From CAZODA01 sp964578485 (GTDB taxonomy: Bacteria > Bacteroidota > Bacteroidia > Bacteroidales > Marinilabiliaceae): 64,000 nucleotides of DNA. Below are positions 7,608-17,377 of this stretch, one piece after another. Each line of letters begins with the position of its first letter. Within the stretch, counting starts at the first letter, position 1. The DNA lies in assembly GCA_964578485.1 (NCBI GenBank), contig CAZODA010000005.1, positions 60,832 to 124,831 of the forward strand. Reading direction: 5' to 3'. The notes below the pieces were generated by a model that saw nothing but the letters and a program-made list of their open reading frames with translations, was not told the origin of the DNA and ran no database searches. A program made the translations under genes and the position numbers.

Positions 7608-9959
7608 TCAGAATAACTCATTGTACTGATAGTGTCGCCATTCTAATTCACCTTCTGCGTCAGAAGCCCTTTCATCGGGGCAACTAAGATCGGAACTGAA
7701 ATTTAGCGGCTTTTCAAAAATATCCTCTTGTGTAATTTCTGTTTTAGGATCATTATATGTTGCCTGCATAAATAAGGCCCATATCGGAAGCCCTGTGTTA
7801 GCACCTTGACCATGGTAAAGATTATCAAAATGAATGTCGCGCTCTTCTCCTCCAACCCATGCACCGGCTACAAGATTTGGAGTAACACCTATATACCAGC
7901 CATCCGAATTGTTTTGAGTGGTACCTGTTTTACCCCCAATTTCACCGGTAAATCCATAAAAATTACGTAAACGATATGAGGCAGTCCCAAAATTGGCAAC
8001 TCCTTCTAACATGTTAAGCATTAGATATGCGCTTTTCTCATCAATGGCCTCCTTCCTTTGCGGTCCGAAAGAAGCAATCACATTCCCATAACGGTCTTCA
8101 ATTTTAGTGACAAAAAGAGGCTCTGTATGAACGCCTTTGTTGGCAAATACTGAATAAGCAGCCACTATTTCGCTGAGAGTGAAATCCGGAGTACCAAGGG
8201 CAAGGGCAGGAACAGGATCGATTGGACTTTTTATTCCGAGGGTCCTGATCATTTTAGCTACTGCTTCTGCATTGAATTGTTTCATTATCCAAGCAGTAAT
8301 ATTATTGTTTGAATTTGCCAAACCCCATTTTAAAGAAACCATTTCACCAAGACGCTTATCACCCGTGTTCCTTGGAGTCCAAGTTTGCCCGGTTTCAAGA
8401 TAAAAGGTTTGAGGAATATTTGGAACCATATCACAAGGATTCAAACCCTCGTGCATAGCAAGGGTATAGACAAAAGGCTTTATGGTTGAGCCAACTTGTC
8501 GTTTCCCCATTGTTGCCATGTCGTATTTAAAATGACGATAATTAGGCCCTCCTACATAGGCTTTTACATGCCCCGATTGCGGATCCATTGCAAAAAGACT
8601 GGCCCTTAAAAAGGATTTGTAGTAATGAATTGAATCCAATGGAGTCATAATAGTATCAATATCACCATTGTAAGAAAAAACTGTCATTGGAACAGCTTGT
8701 CTGAAAGCCTTCTGAATACTATCGGAAGAAATTCCTTCAAGGGACATTAAGCGATAACGTTCGGTTTGACGAATTGACCTGGAAATTATACTTTCATATT
8801 CCTCTCTAGTAATATGTTGAGTAAAAGGCGACCTTGGTCTGCCCTTTTTCTCACGGTGAAATATCGGTTGCAATTCGCCTCCAAGGTGCTGAATTACAGC
8901 CTGCTCGGCATAGGTTTGCAGTCTGGTGTCAATAGTGGTGTAAATTTTTAAACCGTCACTATAAATATCATAACGTGAACCATCAGCTTTTAGATTTTTG
9001 TTAACCCATCCAAAGAGAGGATTCGTTGCCCATTGAATGCTGTCCTCATAAAATTTTTGAGTTTGCCATGAAGCATAGTTTTCCCTGATTGGAATAGGAG
9101 CAGTGAGGGTGAGTCGTAAATATTCCCTGAAATATGGAGCAAGACCTCCTATATGATCGGCACGATTAAATTTTAATTCAAGAGGAAGCGCCTTTATTGA
9201 ATCATATTCCATGCGTGTTATATATCGGGTTTTAATCATCTGACTAAGAACCACATTCCTACGCATTAATGTTAGTTCCGGTCGTCGTACAGGATTGTAT
9301 AAAGAGGGATTTTTTAACATGGCAACCAAAACAGCAGCTTCTTCAATGCTTAATGAATCCTGAGTAGTACTAAAAAATGTGGAGGCAGCAGAACGAATAC
9401 CATAAGCATCATAAATAAATGGGGCCTTGTTGAGATACATGGTCAAAATTTCATTTTTTGTATAGCTGCGCTCTAATTTTATGGCAATAATCCATTCTTT
9501 AAGCTTTTGAATACTACGTTCCCACATATTACGTGCAGGATCATGAAACAAAAGTTTTGCCAATTGCTGAGTGATAGTACTTCCACCACCTGCACTTTGT
9601 TCTCTCATAAGTATGGTACGAAAAAAAACACGCGCCAATCCTCTGGCATCAACCCCCGAATGTTTGTAAAATCTTATATCCTCAGTAGCTATTAAACTGT
9701 TTATTACATGTGGAGATATCTCATTATAATTTACAGGGCTCCTGTTTTCACGAAAAAAAGTGTTTAATAATTCATTATCCGAGGAATAAATTTCCGTAGC
9801 AAGATTACTGTGGGGATTTTCCAATTCTTCAAAACTGGGCATGAAGCCTAATGCACCCGAGGAGAGAAGAGAAAATAATAAAACAACAAATAAAAAGACT
9901 CCGGCAAAAATACCATAAAGCCATAGGATGATCTTTCTTTTCAGGGAGCTGTTTTCCAT
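7608..9959 (-). CDS. Class A penicillin-binding protein (PBP1A-like)
   Basis: Bifunctional peptidoglycan synthase anchored in the inner membrane. N-terminal membrane helix at about residues 10-35, then GT51 glycosyltransferase with catalytic Glu in ATEDIRFYKH (about E93) and GGGSTITQQLAKLLF. The transpeptidase has SxxK in GSTIKPFVY, SxN in SNNN and the KTGTTQ box. A longer frame begins at TTG/ATG-like codons up to 9989. I chose ATG 9959 because a good promoter (9962-9991) ends immediately upstream, which would make the longer start untranscribed. The gene is convergent with radA. Length of 783 residues is normal for Bacteroidota. Confidence 0.95.
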   Translation of the reverse strand: MENSSLKRKIILWLYGIFAGVFLFVVLLFSLLSSGALGFMPSFEELENPHSNLATEIYSSDNELLNTFFRENRSPVNYNEISPHVINSLIATEDIRFYKHSGVDARGLARVFFRTILMREQSAGGGSTITQQLAKLLFHDPARNMWERSIQKLKEWIIAIKLERSYTKNEILTMYLNKAPFIYDAYGIRSAASTFFSTTQDSLSIEEAAVLVAMLKNPSLYNPVRRPELTLMRRNVVLSQMIKTRYITRMEYDSIKALPLELKFNRADHIGGLAPYFREYLRLTLTAPIPIRENYASWQTQKFYEDSIQWATNPLFGWVNKNLKADGSRYDIYSDGLKIYTTIDTRLQTYAEQAVIQHLGGELQPIFHREKKGRPRSPFTQHITREEYESIISRSIRQTERYRLMSLEGISSDSIQKAFRQAVPMTVFSYNGDIDTIMTPLDSIHYYKSFLRASLFAMDPQSGHVKAYVGGPNYRHFKYDMATMGKRQVGSTIKPFVYTLAMHEGLNPCDMVPNIPQTFYLETGQTWTPRNTGDKRLGEMVSLKWGLANSNNNITAWIMKQFNAEAVAKMIRTLGIKSPIDPVPALALGTPDFTLSEIVAAYSVFANKGVHTEPLFVTKIEDRYGNVIASFGPQRKEAIDEKSAYLMLNMLEGVANFGTASYRLRNFYGFTGEIGGKTGTTQNNSDGWYIGVTPNLVAGAWVGGEERDIHFDNLYHGQGANTGLPIWALFMQATYNDPKTEITQEDIFEKPLNFSSDLSCPDERASDAEGELEWRHYQYNELF

Positions 9960-9961
9960 AA

Positions 9962-9991
9962 CAAAGTTACCTCTTGGTTCCGTTAGCAAAA
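9962..9991 (-). promoter_or_regulatory. Bacteroidota-type promoter of the PBP gene
   Basis: On the minus strand TTTTG (9987-9991), 17 bp, then TAACTTTG (9962-9969), matching the -33 TTTG / -7 TAnnTTTG consensus. The -7 box ends 2 bp before ATG 9959, implying a nearly leaderless transcript and deciding the start codon. Confidence 0.5.
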
Positions 9992-10125
9992 TTAATAAAA
10001 AAATTCATCCTATATCCAAAATAGAAATTTATGTTTTAATCATATTGTATTGTTTATAGATAGTTGAAAAAAAATTATTGTATATAGTTTCATTGTTAAA
10101 TGTAATTTGTAGCTTTATAAGATTA

Positions 10126-10153
10126 TTGTAATTAATAGTTATTCTTACTTTTG
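10126..10153 (+). promoter_or_regulatory. Bacteroidota-type promoter of the hybrid kinase gene
   Basis: TTG (10126-10128), 17 bp, then TACTTTTG (10146-10153), matching -33/-7 consensus elements of the phylum. This leaves a leader of roughly 60 nt before ATG 10218. Confidence 0.45.
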
Positions 10154-10217
10154 TATTATGATTTGTCCCTTCCTGTTTCATTGGCTTTAGAGCCGATGAA
10201 ACTTTAAATAACAAATA

Positions 10218-13200
10218 ATGGATAGTGAGAAATTTGAAAAGAGAACAAATATAAACTTTCTGTTAGCGGAGAATAAGAAATTAAAACATCTGTTAAACAG
10301 AATAAGCGGTTACGATGATAAATCAAAAACCGACAGAAGCTTTGTCGGTTATCCTCCCTATCACCTTCCATTAAGCGTTTCCCGAATACTATCTTCAGAA
10401 TTGCCCTTTGAAGAACAAATAAACTCTATATTAAAATATCTTGGAGAATTTACTGTTGCCAGCCGTGTTTACATATTTGAAGATAATATAGACGGTACTT
10501 CATGTAGTAATACATATGAATGGTGCAATGAAGAGGTAGAATCTCAAAAGGAGTTTCTCAAAGATTTTAAATATTCTGATATGCCTTCGTGGAAGCCACT
10601 GATGGTTAAAAATGGATATATTATTTCATCTGATATAGAGAAAGATTTTCCTGCAGATATCGTTAAAATATTAAAAATTCAGAAAATTAAATCCATTCTT
10701 GCTCTTCCACTTTCCATTGGTGATAAGTTTATTGGTTTTATAGGCTTGGATGAATGTAGCTTTTACAGGAAGTGGACAGATTTTGAAAAAGTGATTTTAA
10801 GAACTGTAGCTCGTTTGATCAGTTATGCTTTTGAACAAAATAATTCAGTAATACAAATTCAAAAAAGCCTTCAAGTTCAACGCTTCCTTTTTGATATTGC
10901 TTCCTTACTGAATCAGTCCAATTCACTTGATGCCTCACTACAACCTGTTGTGCGCAAAATTCTAAGCTCTTGGGATCTTGATGCAGTAGCATTTTATTTT
11001 AGAGATAAAAGCGATTCAGGTTATTACGCTCTTGAAGCCAGTAGCTTTAAAGAAAACTCGGGTGTTATATTTCCCGTTAAAGTAAGCTTCAATGATACAA
11101 TTTCATTGGCAAGCTTGCCCAACAGTAATGTGTATGAACTTTGTAGCTCCAATGAGCAGATTGCTTTACGCAGAAGGTTGGGATTTACCAGTGAAAATTG
11201 TCTCGTTGCCACAATTAAAGCTTTTAACGGTCCTAATGGTTTGTTTGCTATAAGGTGGAAAAATGAAGCACAGGAGCCTCCTATGGATTATAAGGTTTTG
11301 GAAACTATAACAGGTATGCTTGCCCGTTTTTTTGATTTACGACAAGCAGACGAAAAAAACCAACATCATCATCAACAGATATTAGAAATAAATAAACAAC
11401 TTGAAGAGAAAGAATCCTTTTTGAACAATATAATTATGGCTGCTCCTATCGGAATTATATTGATTAAGGATAAAAGCATACAGTATGTTAATGATCAAGT
11501 TGTTGAGTCAACAGGTTATAGTCGAAAGGAATTAATAGGTCTGAATATTTCTGAGTTATATGCAGATGATCCGGAGAGTCATATAGAAATTCTTGAATTT
11601 TATGACAATATTCGTTTAAAGGGAAAAAGTTTAATAGATATACATTTAAAAAAGAAATCGGGAGAATTATTGTATTACCATATAATTGGAACTCCCGGAC
11701 CGGGCGATGTTGATGAAGGTGAAGGCTGGTATCTGTTAATTGGTCAGGATCTAACTCAAATTAAAGCTGTAGAAGACAGCCTTATAGCAAGTGAAGATCG
11801 TAATCGATATATTATTGAAGCAAATATAGACGGCATTTTTATTTTAAATAAATCCGGCGATTTAGAATATGTAAATCAAGCAGGATGTGATTTAACAGGA
11901 TATTCATGGTCGGAACTGGTAAATCTCGAACTGTCTGCTTTGTTCCCCGAAAAAGGAGAAACTCGTCATTATTTGAAAGTGATTAATCAAATAAGAAAGG
12001 GATATGATTATCGTGGCGAGAGCGTTTTAAAACATAAAAGCGGGAAACAGCTTTTTGTTGAAATACATGGAACCCGAATTAGTCGTGATGGTGATAATAG
12101 CTTTTATTTTAGCATGCATGATATAACTCACAGAAAGGAGAAAGAATCAGAGCTGCGTTTAAGTGAAGAGAAATTCCGCAGTTTATCTGAAAATCTTCCC
12201 GATTGTATTATACGTGTTGATAAAAATGGTGAGATTATATATTGGAATAGTGTGTTTTATGATCTGCATTTTGCTGATAATGAAACAATTAAAATAGGGC
12301 AAAATATTAAAATTGAAGATCTTCCGGGTGGATTTGCCGAATATTTTTTACCTGCCTTTAATTTTGTTTTAAACAACAAAAAAATGGTGCAGTTGGAAAT
12401 GCAAATTCGATCTCGGGATGAAAATTTAACTTTAGATTGGTCATTAACTCCTGAATTGGATGATGCAGGAGAGTTTTTATCACTTCTTGGTATTGGTAGG
12501 AATATTACCCCTCGTAAAGAAGTTGAAAAAGAGTTGATGCTTGCAAAAGAAAAGGCCGAAACTGCCGACCGATTGAAGTCGGCCTTTCTTGCGAATATGA
12601 GTCATGAAATACGTACTCCGCTGAATGCAATAGTAGGGTTTACTAATTTGTTGGGACAAACAGATCCTGAATGTGCCGAAAGGGAGGAATATATTTCTTT
12701 GATAAATAGCAGTGCCGATAATTTAATGTCGTTGATAACCGATATAGTGGATATTGCCAAAATGGAGAGTGGCTTATTTAATATACACTGTAAAAAAGTT
12801 AGTGTGGAAGAAACTATGCTTTCGGTTTATCATATTTATTTGAAAAGAGTAGAACATCAGTTTAAGGGACGCGTCGAATTGCGTTATTCACCTCCGGCAC
12901 CGGTAGAATATAGCTTATGGGTAGATGCAGATCCTGCCCGACTTATTCAAATTTTAAATAATGTTCTCGATAATGCTATTAAATTTATTAATAGTGGTAT
13001 AATTGATTTTGGTTATACCGTTGAGCAACAAAGAGTGCGGTTCTTTGTGCGTGATACAGGCATAGGCATTGCTCCTGAAAATCAAAAATATGTTTTTGAT
13101 GCCTTCAGACAGATTGAAGATTCGAGTTCACGCAGATACGGAGGTACCGGATTAGGCCTTGCAATTTGTAAAAAATTGGTAGAAGCCATGAATGGAGAGG

Positions 13201-13697
13201 TTGGTCTGATATCTGAAATTAATAAAGGGACAGAAATTTTCTTTTATTTGAATCTTCATCCCGACACCTTCTCATCTATAAATAAAGATCTGAGTTTTAG
13301 CGAAGAGAATGATGCTCTGGCCATAGAAATTCCCGATTGGAGTAGCAAATTGCTTCTTATTGTTGATGAAAATAGCAGTATGCACATGCAAATTAAAAAA
13401 TATCTTGAAAAAACAGGTGCTACAATATTACTTGCGCGATCGGGAGCGGCAGCAAGAACAATTTTAAACACAAGACAGGATATAAGTGCTGTAATTATGG
13501 ATAATACTTTGCCCGATATGGATGCAAAGGATCTGATACAACAATTGCGGGTGCAAAATATTATGACTCCAATACTTATTCAAGGTAAAGGTATTCATCA
13601 TGAGTCGCTTGAGGAGTTTTACCGAGTCGGTATTGATGGTTATCTTAGTGATCCGCTGGAAGAGCTTGAATTAATTAGCAGGATCAAACATTTTTAA
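10218..13697 (+). CDS. Cytoplasmic hybrid sensor histidine kinase (GAF-GAF-PAS3-HK-REC)
   Basis: 1159 residues with no membrane segment, so a soluble sensor. Order: GAF at about 55-205, second GAF at 220-375, short coiled coil at 380-398, three PAS domains at about 400-520, 525-645 and 650-775, HisKA with phospho-acceptor His796 in MSHEIRTPLNAIVGF, HATPase with DNAIKF, DTGIGIAPENQ and GGTGLGLAIC, and a C-terminal receiver. The receiver has acceptor Asp1095 (IMDNTLPDMD) and the acidic pair (VDEN), but the conserved Lys is Asp1145 (GYLSDP) and the switch Thr position is not recognisable, so it looks degenerate. There is no adjacent response regulator; output partner unknown. It ends overlapping dxs by 3 bp, convergently. 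Confidence 0.92.
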   Translation: MDSEKFEKRTNINFLLAENKKLKHLLNRISGYDDKSKTDRSFVGYPPYHLPLSVSRILSSELPFEEQINSILKYLGEFTVASRVYIFEDNIDGTSCSNTYEWCNEEVESQKEFLKDFKYSDMPSWKPLMVKNGYIISSDIEKDFPADIVKILKIQKIKSILALPLSIGDKFIGFIGLDECSFYRKWTDFEKVILRTVARLISYAFEQNNSVIQIQKSLQVQRFLFDIASLLNQSNSLDASLQPVVRKILSSWDLDAVAFYFRDKSDSGYYALEASSFKENSGVIFPVKVSFNDTISLASLPNSNVYELCSSNEQIALRRRLGFTSENCLVATIKAFNGPNGLFAIRWKNEAQEPPMDYKVLETITGMLARFFDLRQADEKNQHHHQQILEINKQLEEKESFLNNIIMAAPIGIILIKDKSIQYVNDQVVESTGYSRKELIGLNISELYADDPESHIEILEFYDNIRLKGKSLIDIHLKKKSGELLYYHIIGTPGPGDVDEGEGWYLLIGQDLTQIKAVEDSLIASEDRNRYIIEANIDGIFILNKSGDLEYVNQAGCDLTGYSWSELVNLELSALFPEKGETRHYLKVINQIRKGYDYRGESVLKHKSGKQLFVEIHGTRISRDGDNSFYFSMHDITHRKEKESELRLSEEKFRSLSENLPDCIIRVDKNGEIIYWNSVFYDLHFADNETIKIGQNIKIEDLPGGFAEYFLPAFNFVLNNKKMVQLEMQIRSRDENLTLDWSLTPELDDAGEFLSLLGIGRNITPRKEVEKELMLAKEKAETADRLKSAFLANMSHEIRTPLNAIVGFTNLLGQTDPECAEREEYISLINSSADNLMSLITDIVDIAKMESGLFNIHCKKVSVEETMLSVYHIYLKRVEHQFKGRVELRYSPPAPVEYSLWVDADPARLIQILNNVLDNAIKFINSGIIDFGYTVEQQRVRFFVRDTGIGIAPENQKYVFDAFRQIEDSSSRRYGGTGLGLAICKKLVEAMNGEVGLISEINKGTEIFFYLNLHPDTFSSINKDLSFSEENDALAIEIPDWSSKLLLIVDENSSMHMQIKKYLEKTGATILLARSGAAARTILNTRQDISAVIMDNTLPDMDAKDLIQQLRVQNIMTPILIQGKGIHHESLEEFYRVGIDGYLSDPLEELELISRIKHF

Positions 13698-15625
13698 TAT
13701 CCTTTTTGGAGCTTTGCTTTTTGAAGCATCTTTTCAGCAGTCTTTATAATATTTGGAATGTCTAAGCCTATTTCTTTGTGCAGTTCTGCTTGTGAGCCGT
13801 GATTTATATATCTGTCGGGGATTCCCATACGTAAAACCTTGCTATTTTCATATCCATGATCAGCCATAAATTCAATGACAGCACTTCCCATTCCACCAAT
13901 AATAGTTCCATCTTCTATTGTAATTATATTTTTAAAATTGGAAAATACTTCATGCAGAAGGCCTTTGTCCAATGGTTTTACAAAACGAAGATCATAATGT
14001 GCTGCCGAAATTCCTGACTTTTCAAGCTCCTCACATACAGTTTTAATTCTCAAACCTATGGGGCCAATTGAAAGAAAGGCCAAGTCTTTACCATCTTTAA
14101 TTTTTCTGCCTGTTCCGGGTGTGATTTCTTCAAAAGGCTTTTGCCAGTCTATATGTACTCCTGAAGCGCGTGGATATCGTATCGAGAAAGGTCCCATATC
14201 GGGAAGCTGGGCAGTGTACATGAGGTTGCGCAATTCTATCTCATCCATTGGAGAGCTTACTGTTAAATTGGGTATAGTTCGCATATAAGCCAAATCGTAA
14301 GCTCCATGATGAGTTGATCCGTCAGCACCTACAAGTCCGCCACGGTCGAGACAAAATACTACATTAAGGTTTTGAATTGCTACATCGTGAATTACCTGAT
14401 CATAGGCCCTTTGCATAAAAGTTGAATAGATATTACAAAATGGAAGCATACCCGAAATTGCCATACCGGCAGAAAAGGTAACTGCATGTTGCTCGGTAAT
14501 GCCAACGTCGAAAGTGCGATCAGGCATCTCTTCCATCATTATATTGAGCCTACAGCCTGTGGGCATGGCAGGTGTGATCCCCACAATCTTATCATTTATC
14601 TTGGCAAGCTCCAAAATAGTATGACCAAAAACATCCTGAAACCTTGGTGGTATTGGTTGATCGGGATTATTGTCAATGATTTCTCCTGTCTTTTTATCGA
14701 ATTTCCCTACGGGAGCATGCCAAGCAGTTTGATTTTCTTCTGCTTGCTTAAAGCCTTTACCCTTCTTTGTTATTACATGAAGGATTTTGGGCCCGGGAAT
14801 ATTTTTTAAATCATCAAGTATCCTTATTAAATGTGAAATATCATGACCGTCAACAGGACCAAAATAACGTATGTTTAAACCTTCAAACATATTGGTTTGT
14901 CTGGTAAGAAGGGTCTTTATGTTGTTGTTTATCTTAACGATAATTTCACGTGATCGAGGACCGGCAATTTTTAATTTCCCAAGTGTCTTAAAAATTTCGC
15001 GCCTGAGTTTGTTGTAGGTACGACTTGTTGCAATATCCACCAAATACTCACTTAAGCCTCCGATATTAGGATCAATGGCAATATTGTTGTCGTTGAGAAT
15101 AACTAAAACATTGGCTTGTGAAGCAGCAAGATTATTGAGCCCTTCAAAAGCAAGGCCCGCTGTCATAGCACCATCACCAATAATTGCAACTGCTTGCCTG
15201 TCGCTAATCCCTTGTTTTTTAAAAGCAACAGCCATACCAAGGGCTGCAGAAATTGAGGTTGATGAATGCCCTACTCCAAAGGCGTCGTACTCGCTTTCAT
15301 CGATCTTGGGAAATCCGCTTATACCTTTATATTTGCGGTTGGTATGAAAGACATCACGGCGACCGGTTAAAATCTTATGCCCATAGGCCTGGTGACCAAC
15401 ATCCCATATTAATTTATCCTTAGGGGTATTAAAAACATAGTGAAGCGCAACTGTAAGTTCTACTACACCCAAACTTGCACCAAAATGAGCAGGATTACAG
15501 GAAACAGCATCAATAATAAATTCCCGCAATTCTTCACAAAGCTGAATTAGCTCTTCCTCTTCCAGCTTACGAAGATCGAAAGGTGAATTAATAGTTTGTA
15601 AAAGTGGGTAAGCCTGCTCTTCCAT
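13694..15625 (-). CDS. dxs: 1-deoxy-D-xylulose-5-phosphate synthase
   Basis: Thiamine-diphosphate enzyme joining pyruvate and glyceraldehyde-3-phosphate, the first step of the MEP isoprenoid route. Motifs: DVGHQAYGHKILTGR near 75, the ThDP motif from GDGAMTAG to NDNN at about 150-180, and EQHAVTFSAGMA in the central domain. A TTG five codons upstream (15640) is possible, but ATG 15625 gives the usual N terminus (MEEQAYPLL). The 643-residue length is normal. It is convergent with the hybrid kinase and divergent from the radical SAM gene. Confidence 0.96.
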   Translation of the reverse strand: MEEQAYPLLQTINSPFDLRKLEEEELIQLCEELREFIIDAVSCNPAHFGASLGVVELTVALHYVFNTPKDKLIWDVGHQAYGHKILTGRRDVFHTNRKYKGISGFPKIDESEYDAFGVGHSSTSISAALGMAVAFKKQGISDRQAVAIIGDGAMTAGLAFEGLNNLAASQANVLVILNDNNIAIDPNIGGLSEYLVDIATSRTYNKLRREIFKTLGKLKIAGPRSREIIVKINNNIKTLLTRQTNMFEGLNIRYFGPVDGHDISHLIRILDDLKNIPGPKILHVITKKGKGFKQAEENQTAWHAPVGKFDKKTGEIIDNNPDQPIPPRFQDVFGHTILELAKINDKIVGITPAMPTGCRLNIMMEEMPDRTFDVGITEQHAVTFSAGMAISGMLPFCNIYSTFMQRAYDQVIHDVAIQNLNVVFCLDRGGLVGADGSTHHGAYDLAYMRTIPNLTVSSPMDEIELRNLMYTAQLPDMGPFSIRYPRASGVHIDWQKPFEEITPGTGRKIKDGKDLAFLSIGPIGLRIKTVCEELEKSGISAAHYDLRFVKPLDKGLLHEVFSNFKNIITIEDGTIIGGMGSAVIEFMADHGYENSKVLRMGIPDRYINHGSQAELHKEIGLDIPNIIKTAEKMLQKAKLQKGY

Positions 15626-15646
15626 TCCTGTAATTTTCAATTAATG

Positions 15647-15654
15647 CAAAGATA
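15647..15654 (-). promoter_or_regulatory. Possible -7 element of dxs
   Basis: TATCTTTG on the minus strand matches TAnnTTTG and lies 21 bp before ATG 15625. No clear -33 TTTG is seen at the right distance, so this is tentative. Confidence 0.25.
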
Positions 15655-15705
15655 ATACTTTGTGATTATTTATTTAACTTTCGGAGGAATTGATAAGTTT
15701 TTATT

Positions 15706-16740
15706 ATGTGGTTGAAAAAAAGTAGGGCCGTTGATCATGCATGCCTCTTGATCAGAAAAGTATCTTTTGGGAGTTTAGTGAATGGAATTAGTTTGATATT
15801 TTCTTTTTTTCTTTCCAGACTATTAAAACGCCCCGTTTTAATAGCTAAACCTTGGTTTTTATCCCTTGAACCCTCGGGTGTGTGTAATCTCCAATGCCCC
15901 GAATGCCCTGTTGGTGCAAAAGTTCTTAATAGAGCAGGAGGAATGCTTCCTTTGCCACTTTTTAAAAATTTAATGGACCAGAGCGGAAGCAGTCTGAGAT
16001 ATTTAAATTTTTATTTTCAGGGTGAACCGATGATGAATATACATCTGCATGAAATGGTGAATATAGCTGCCAAAAAAAATATCTATACGGTTATTAGTAC
16101 TAACGGACACCATCTTTCAGAAAAAAGATCTTATGACCTCGTTAATTCACAACTTAGCAGAATAATTATTTCCCTCGATGGAATTACTGAAGAAAGCTAT
16201 ACCAAATACCGAAAAGGAGGCTCTTTGAAAAAAGTTATGGAGGGTATAGAAAATATTGTTAAAGCCAGAAAAGAATTGAAGAGTATAACGCCATTCATAG
16301 TTGTGCAATTTCTTGTGTTTAAACATAATGAACATGAAATCCCGGAACTTAAACAATGGTGTAAAGAAAAAGGGGTCGATCGCCTTGAAATAAAATCTGC
16401 ACAGTTTAATGAGTTTGGAAATTTTGAGGTTGAACCACCTGAAAATAAAAAGTTCTCCAGATATTATCAAAATAAAAATGGAGAATTGAAACTTAAAGGT
16501 AAAATCTATAATCACTGCTCACGACAATGGGGAGGAGCTGTCGTCTCATGGGATGGTAAAGTGGCACCCTGCTGCTATGATAAAGACCTGAAATATGCAG
16601 GAGGAAATCTTAAGAATTCAACCTTCAATGATATATGGACGGGTAAGCAGCTTAACAACTTCCGAAAAAAAATATTAACAGATAAAGAAAATATTGATAT
16701 TTGTAAAAATTGCCCCGAAGGAAGACGGTGGCTAAGTTGA
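15706..16740 (+). CDS. Radical SAM / SPASM domain protein
   Basis: 344 residues. The radical SAM cluster motif CxxxCxxC is Cys60, Cys64, Cys67 (GVCNLQCPECPVG), followed by YFQGEPMMN and ISLDGITEESY segments typical of the barrel. A SPASM region near 265-340 supplies further cysteines (NHCSRQWGG, APCCYDKD, DICKNCPEG) for auxiliary 4Fe-4S clusters. The N terminus has a hydrophobic amphipathic stretch (about 20-40) that may hold it at the membrane. SPASM enzymes often modify peptides or proteins, but no precursor peptide or partner is adjacent, so the substrate is unknown. It is divergent from dxs and followed by the repeat island. Confidence 0.85.
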   Translation: MWLKKSRAVDHACLLIRKVSFGSLVNGISLIFSFFLSRLLKRPVLIAKPWFLSLEPSGVCNLQCPECPVGAKVLNRAGGMLPLPLFKNLMDQSGSSLRYLNFYFQGEPMMNIHLHEMVNIAAKKNIYTVISTNGHHLSEKRSYDLVNSQLSRIIISLDGITEESYTKYRKGGSLKKVMEGIENIVKARKELKSITPFIVVQFLVFKHNEHEIPELKQWCKEKGVDRLEIKSAQFNEFGNFEVEPPENKKFSRYYQNKNGELKLKGKIYNHCSRQWGGAVVSWDGKVAPCCYDKDLKYAGGNLKNSTFNDIWTGKQLNNFRKKILTDKENIDICKNCPEGRRWLS

Positions 16741-16806
16741 TTAGCAGATTAGTGAATTAGTTAATTGACGAATTAAAAAGACAAATTACTGGATTGTTCA
16801 TGGGCT

Positions 16807-17088
16807 CACGCAAAGGCGCAAAGTTTTTTATCCACGAATTACACGAATTAACACGAATTTTTTAATTACACGAATAATTTTCACGCAAAGGCGCAAAGTT
16901 GCAAAGCACACACCTTGGCGTCTTGGCGTCTTAGCGAGAGAATATTTCACGCAAAGGCGCAAAGTTTTTTATCCACGAATTCCACGAATTAACACGAATT
17001 TTTTAATTACACGAATAATTTTCACGCAAAGGCGCAAAGTTGCAAAGCATACACCTTGGCGTCTTGGCGTCTTAGCGAGAGAATATTT
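16807..17088. repeat. Two 141-bp direct tandem repeats
   Basis: Units 16807-16947 and 16948-17088 differ at only a few positions. Each contains CACGCAAAGGCGCAAAG twice, nested CACGAATT copies and the segment CTTGGCGTCTTGGCGTCTTA. Related units recur at 18001-18109, 28503-28910, 29640-29790 and 63538-63670, so this is a dispersed family. Confidence 0.85.
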
Positions 17089-17148
17089 CACGCAAAGGCT
17101 AATCTTGGGATTTCGCTGCGCTACCCCTCCGCTCTTCGAGCACCTCCC

Positions 17149-17224
17149 CTTTGCAGGGGATTTGAGCGAAGTGGAATCCCGTCGAGGCTTGCCGAATACG
17201 GGAGGAGTTATTTGCATAATTCAA
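17149..17224 (+). repeat. Inverted repeat, left arm (76 bp)
   Basis: Reverse complement of 18117-18192 with about five differences. Each arm holds an internal hairpin TCCCGT...ACGGGA. The arms bracket the PIN-domain pair and one unit of the dispersed repeat. Confidence 0.8.
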
Positions 17225-17377
17225 GCCTGCAGGCTTTCAGCCTATTAGCCTGCCAATTTGCTAATTTACTAATTATCACATCTACTAATCATCACATCTG
17301 CTAATCTACTAATCATCACATCAACTAATCTGCTAATTTCCTGTTAACTGACTTTGCGCTTGTAACAAAAAACATTC

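Larger units (their letters stand above)
16741..17377. other. Intergenic repeat island, left part
   Basis: No gene supported in about 640 bp. It starts with short TTAGTGAATTAG-like repeats, then two near-identical 141-bp tandem units (16807-17088), the left arm of a 76-bp inverted repeat (17149-17224), and a run of short CTAATCATCACATCT-type repeats (17265-17340). The open frames crossing it are built from repeat sequence. Confidence 0.7.

Noticed and set aside
10029..10214. 61-codon minus-strand frame upstream of the hybrid kinase
   Set aside because: Very AT-rich, low complexity, covers the kinase promoter; no domain.
16807..17088. Possible CRISPR array
   Set aside because: The repeat unit is 141 bp with nested direct repeats and no unique spacers of uniform length; no cas gene is present.
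16969..17304. Two 82-codon open frames on opposite strands in the repeat island
   Set aside because: They consist of dispersed repeat sequence and the inverted-repeat arm; translations look like repeat read-through.
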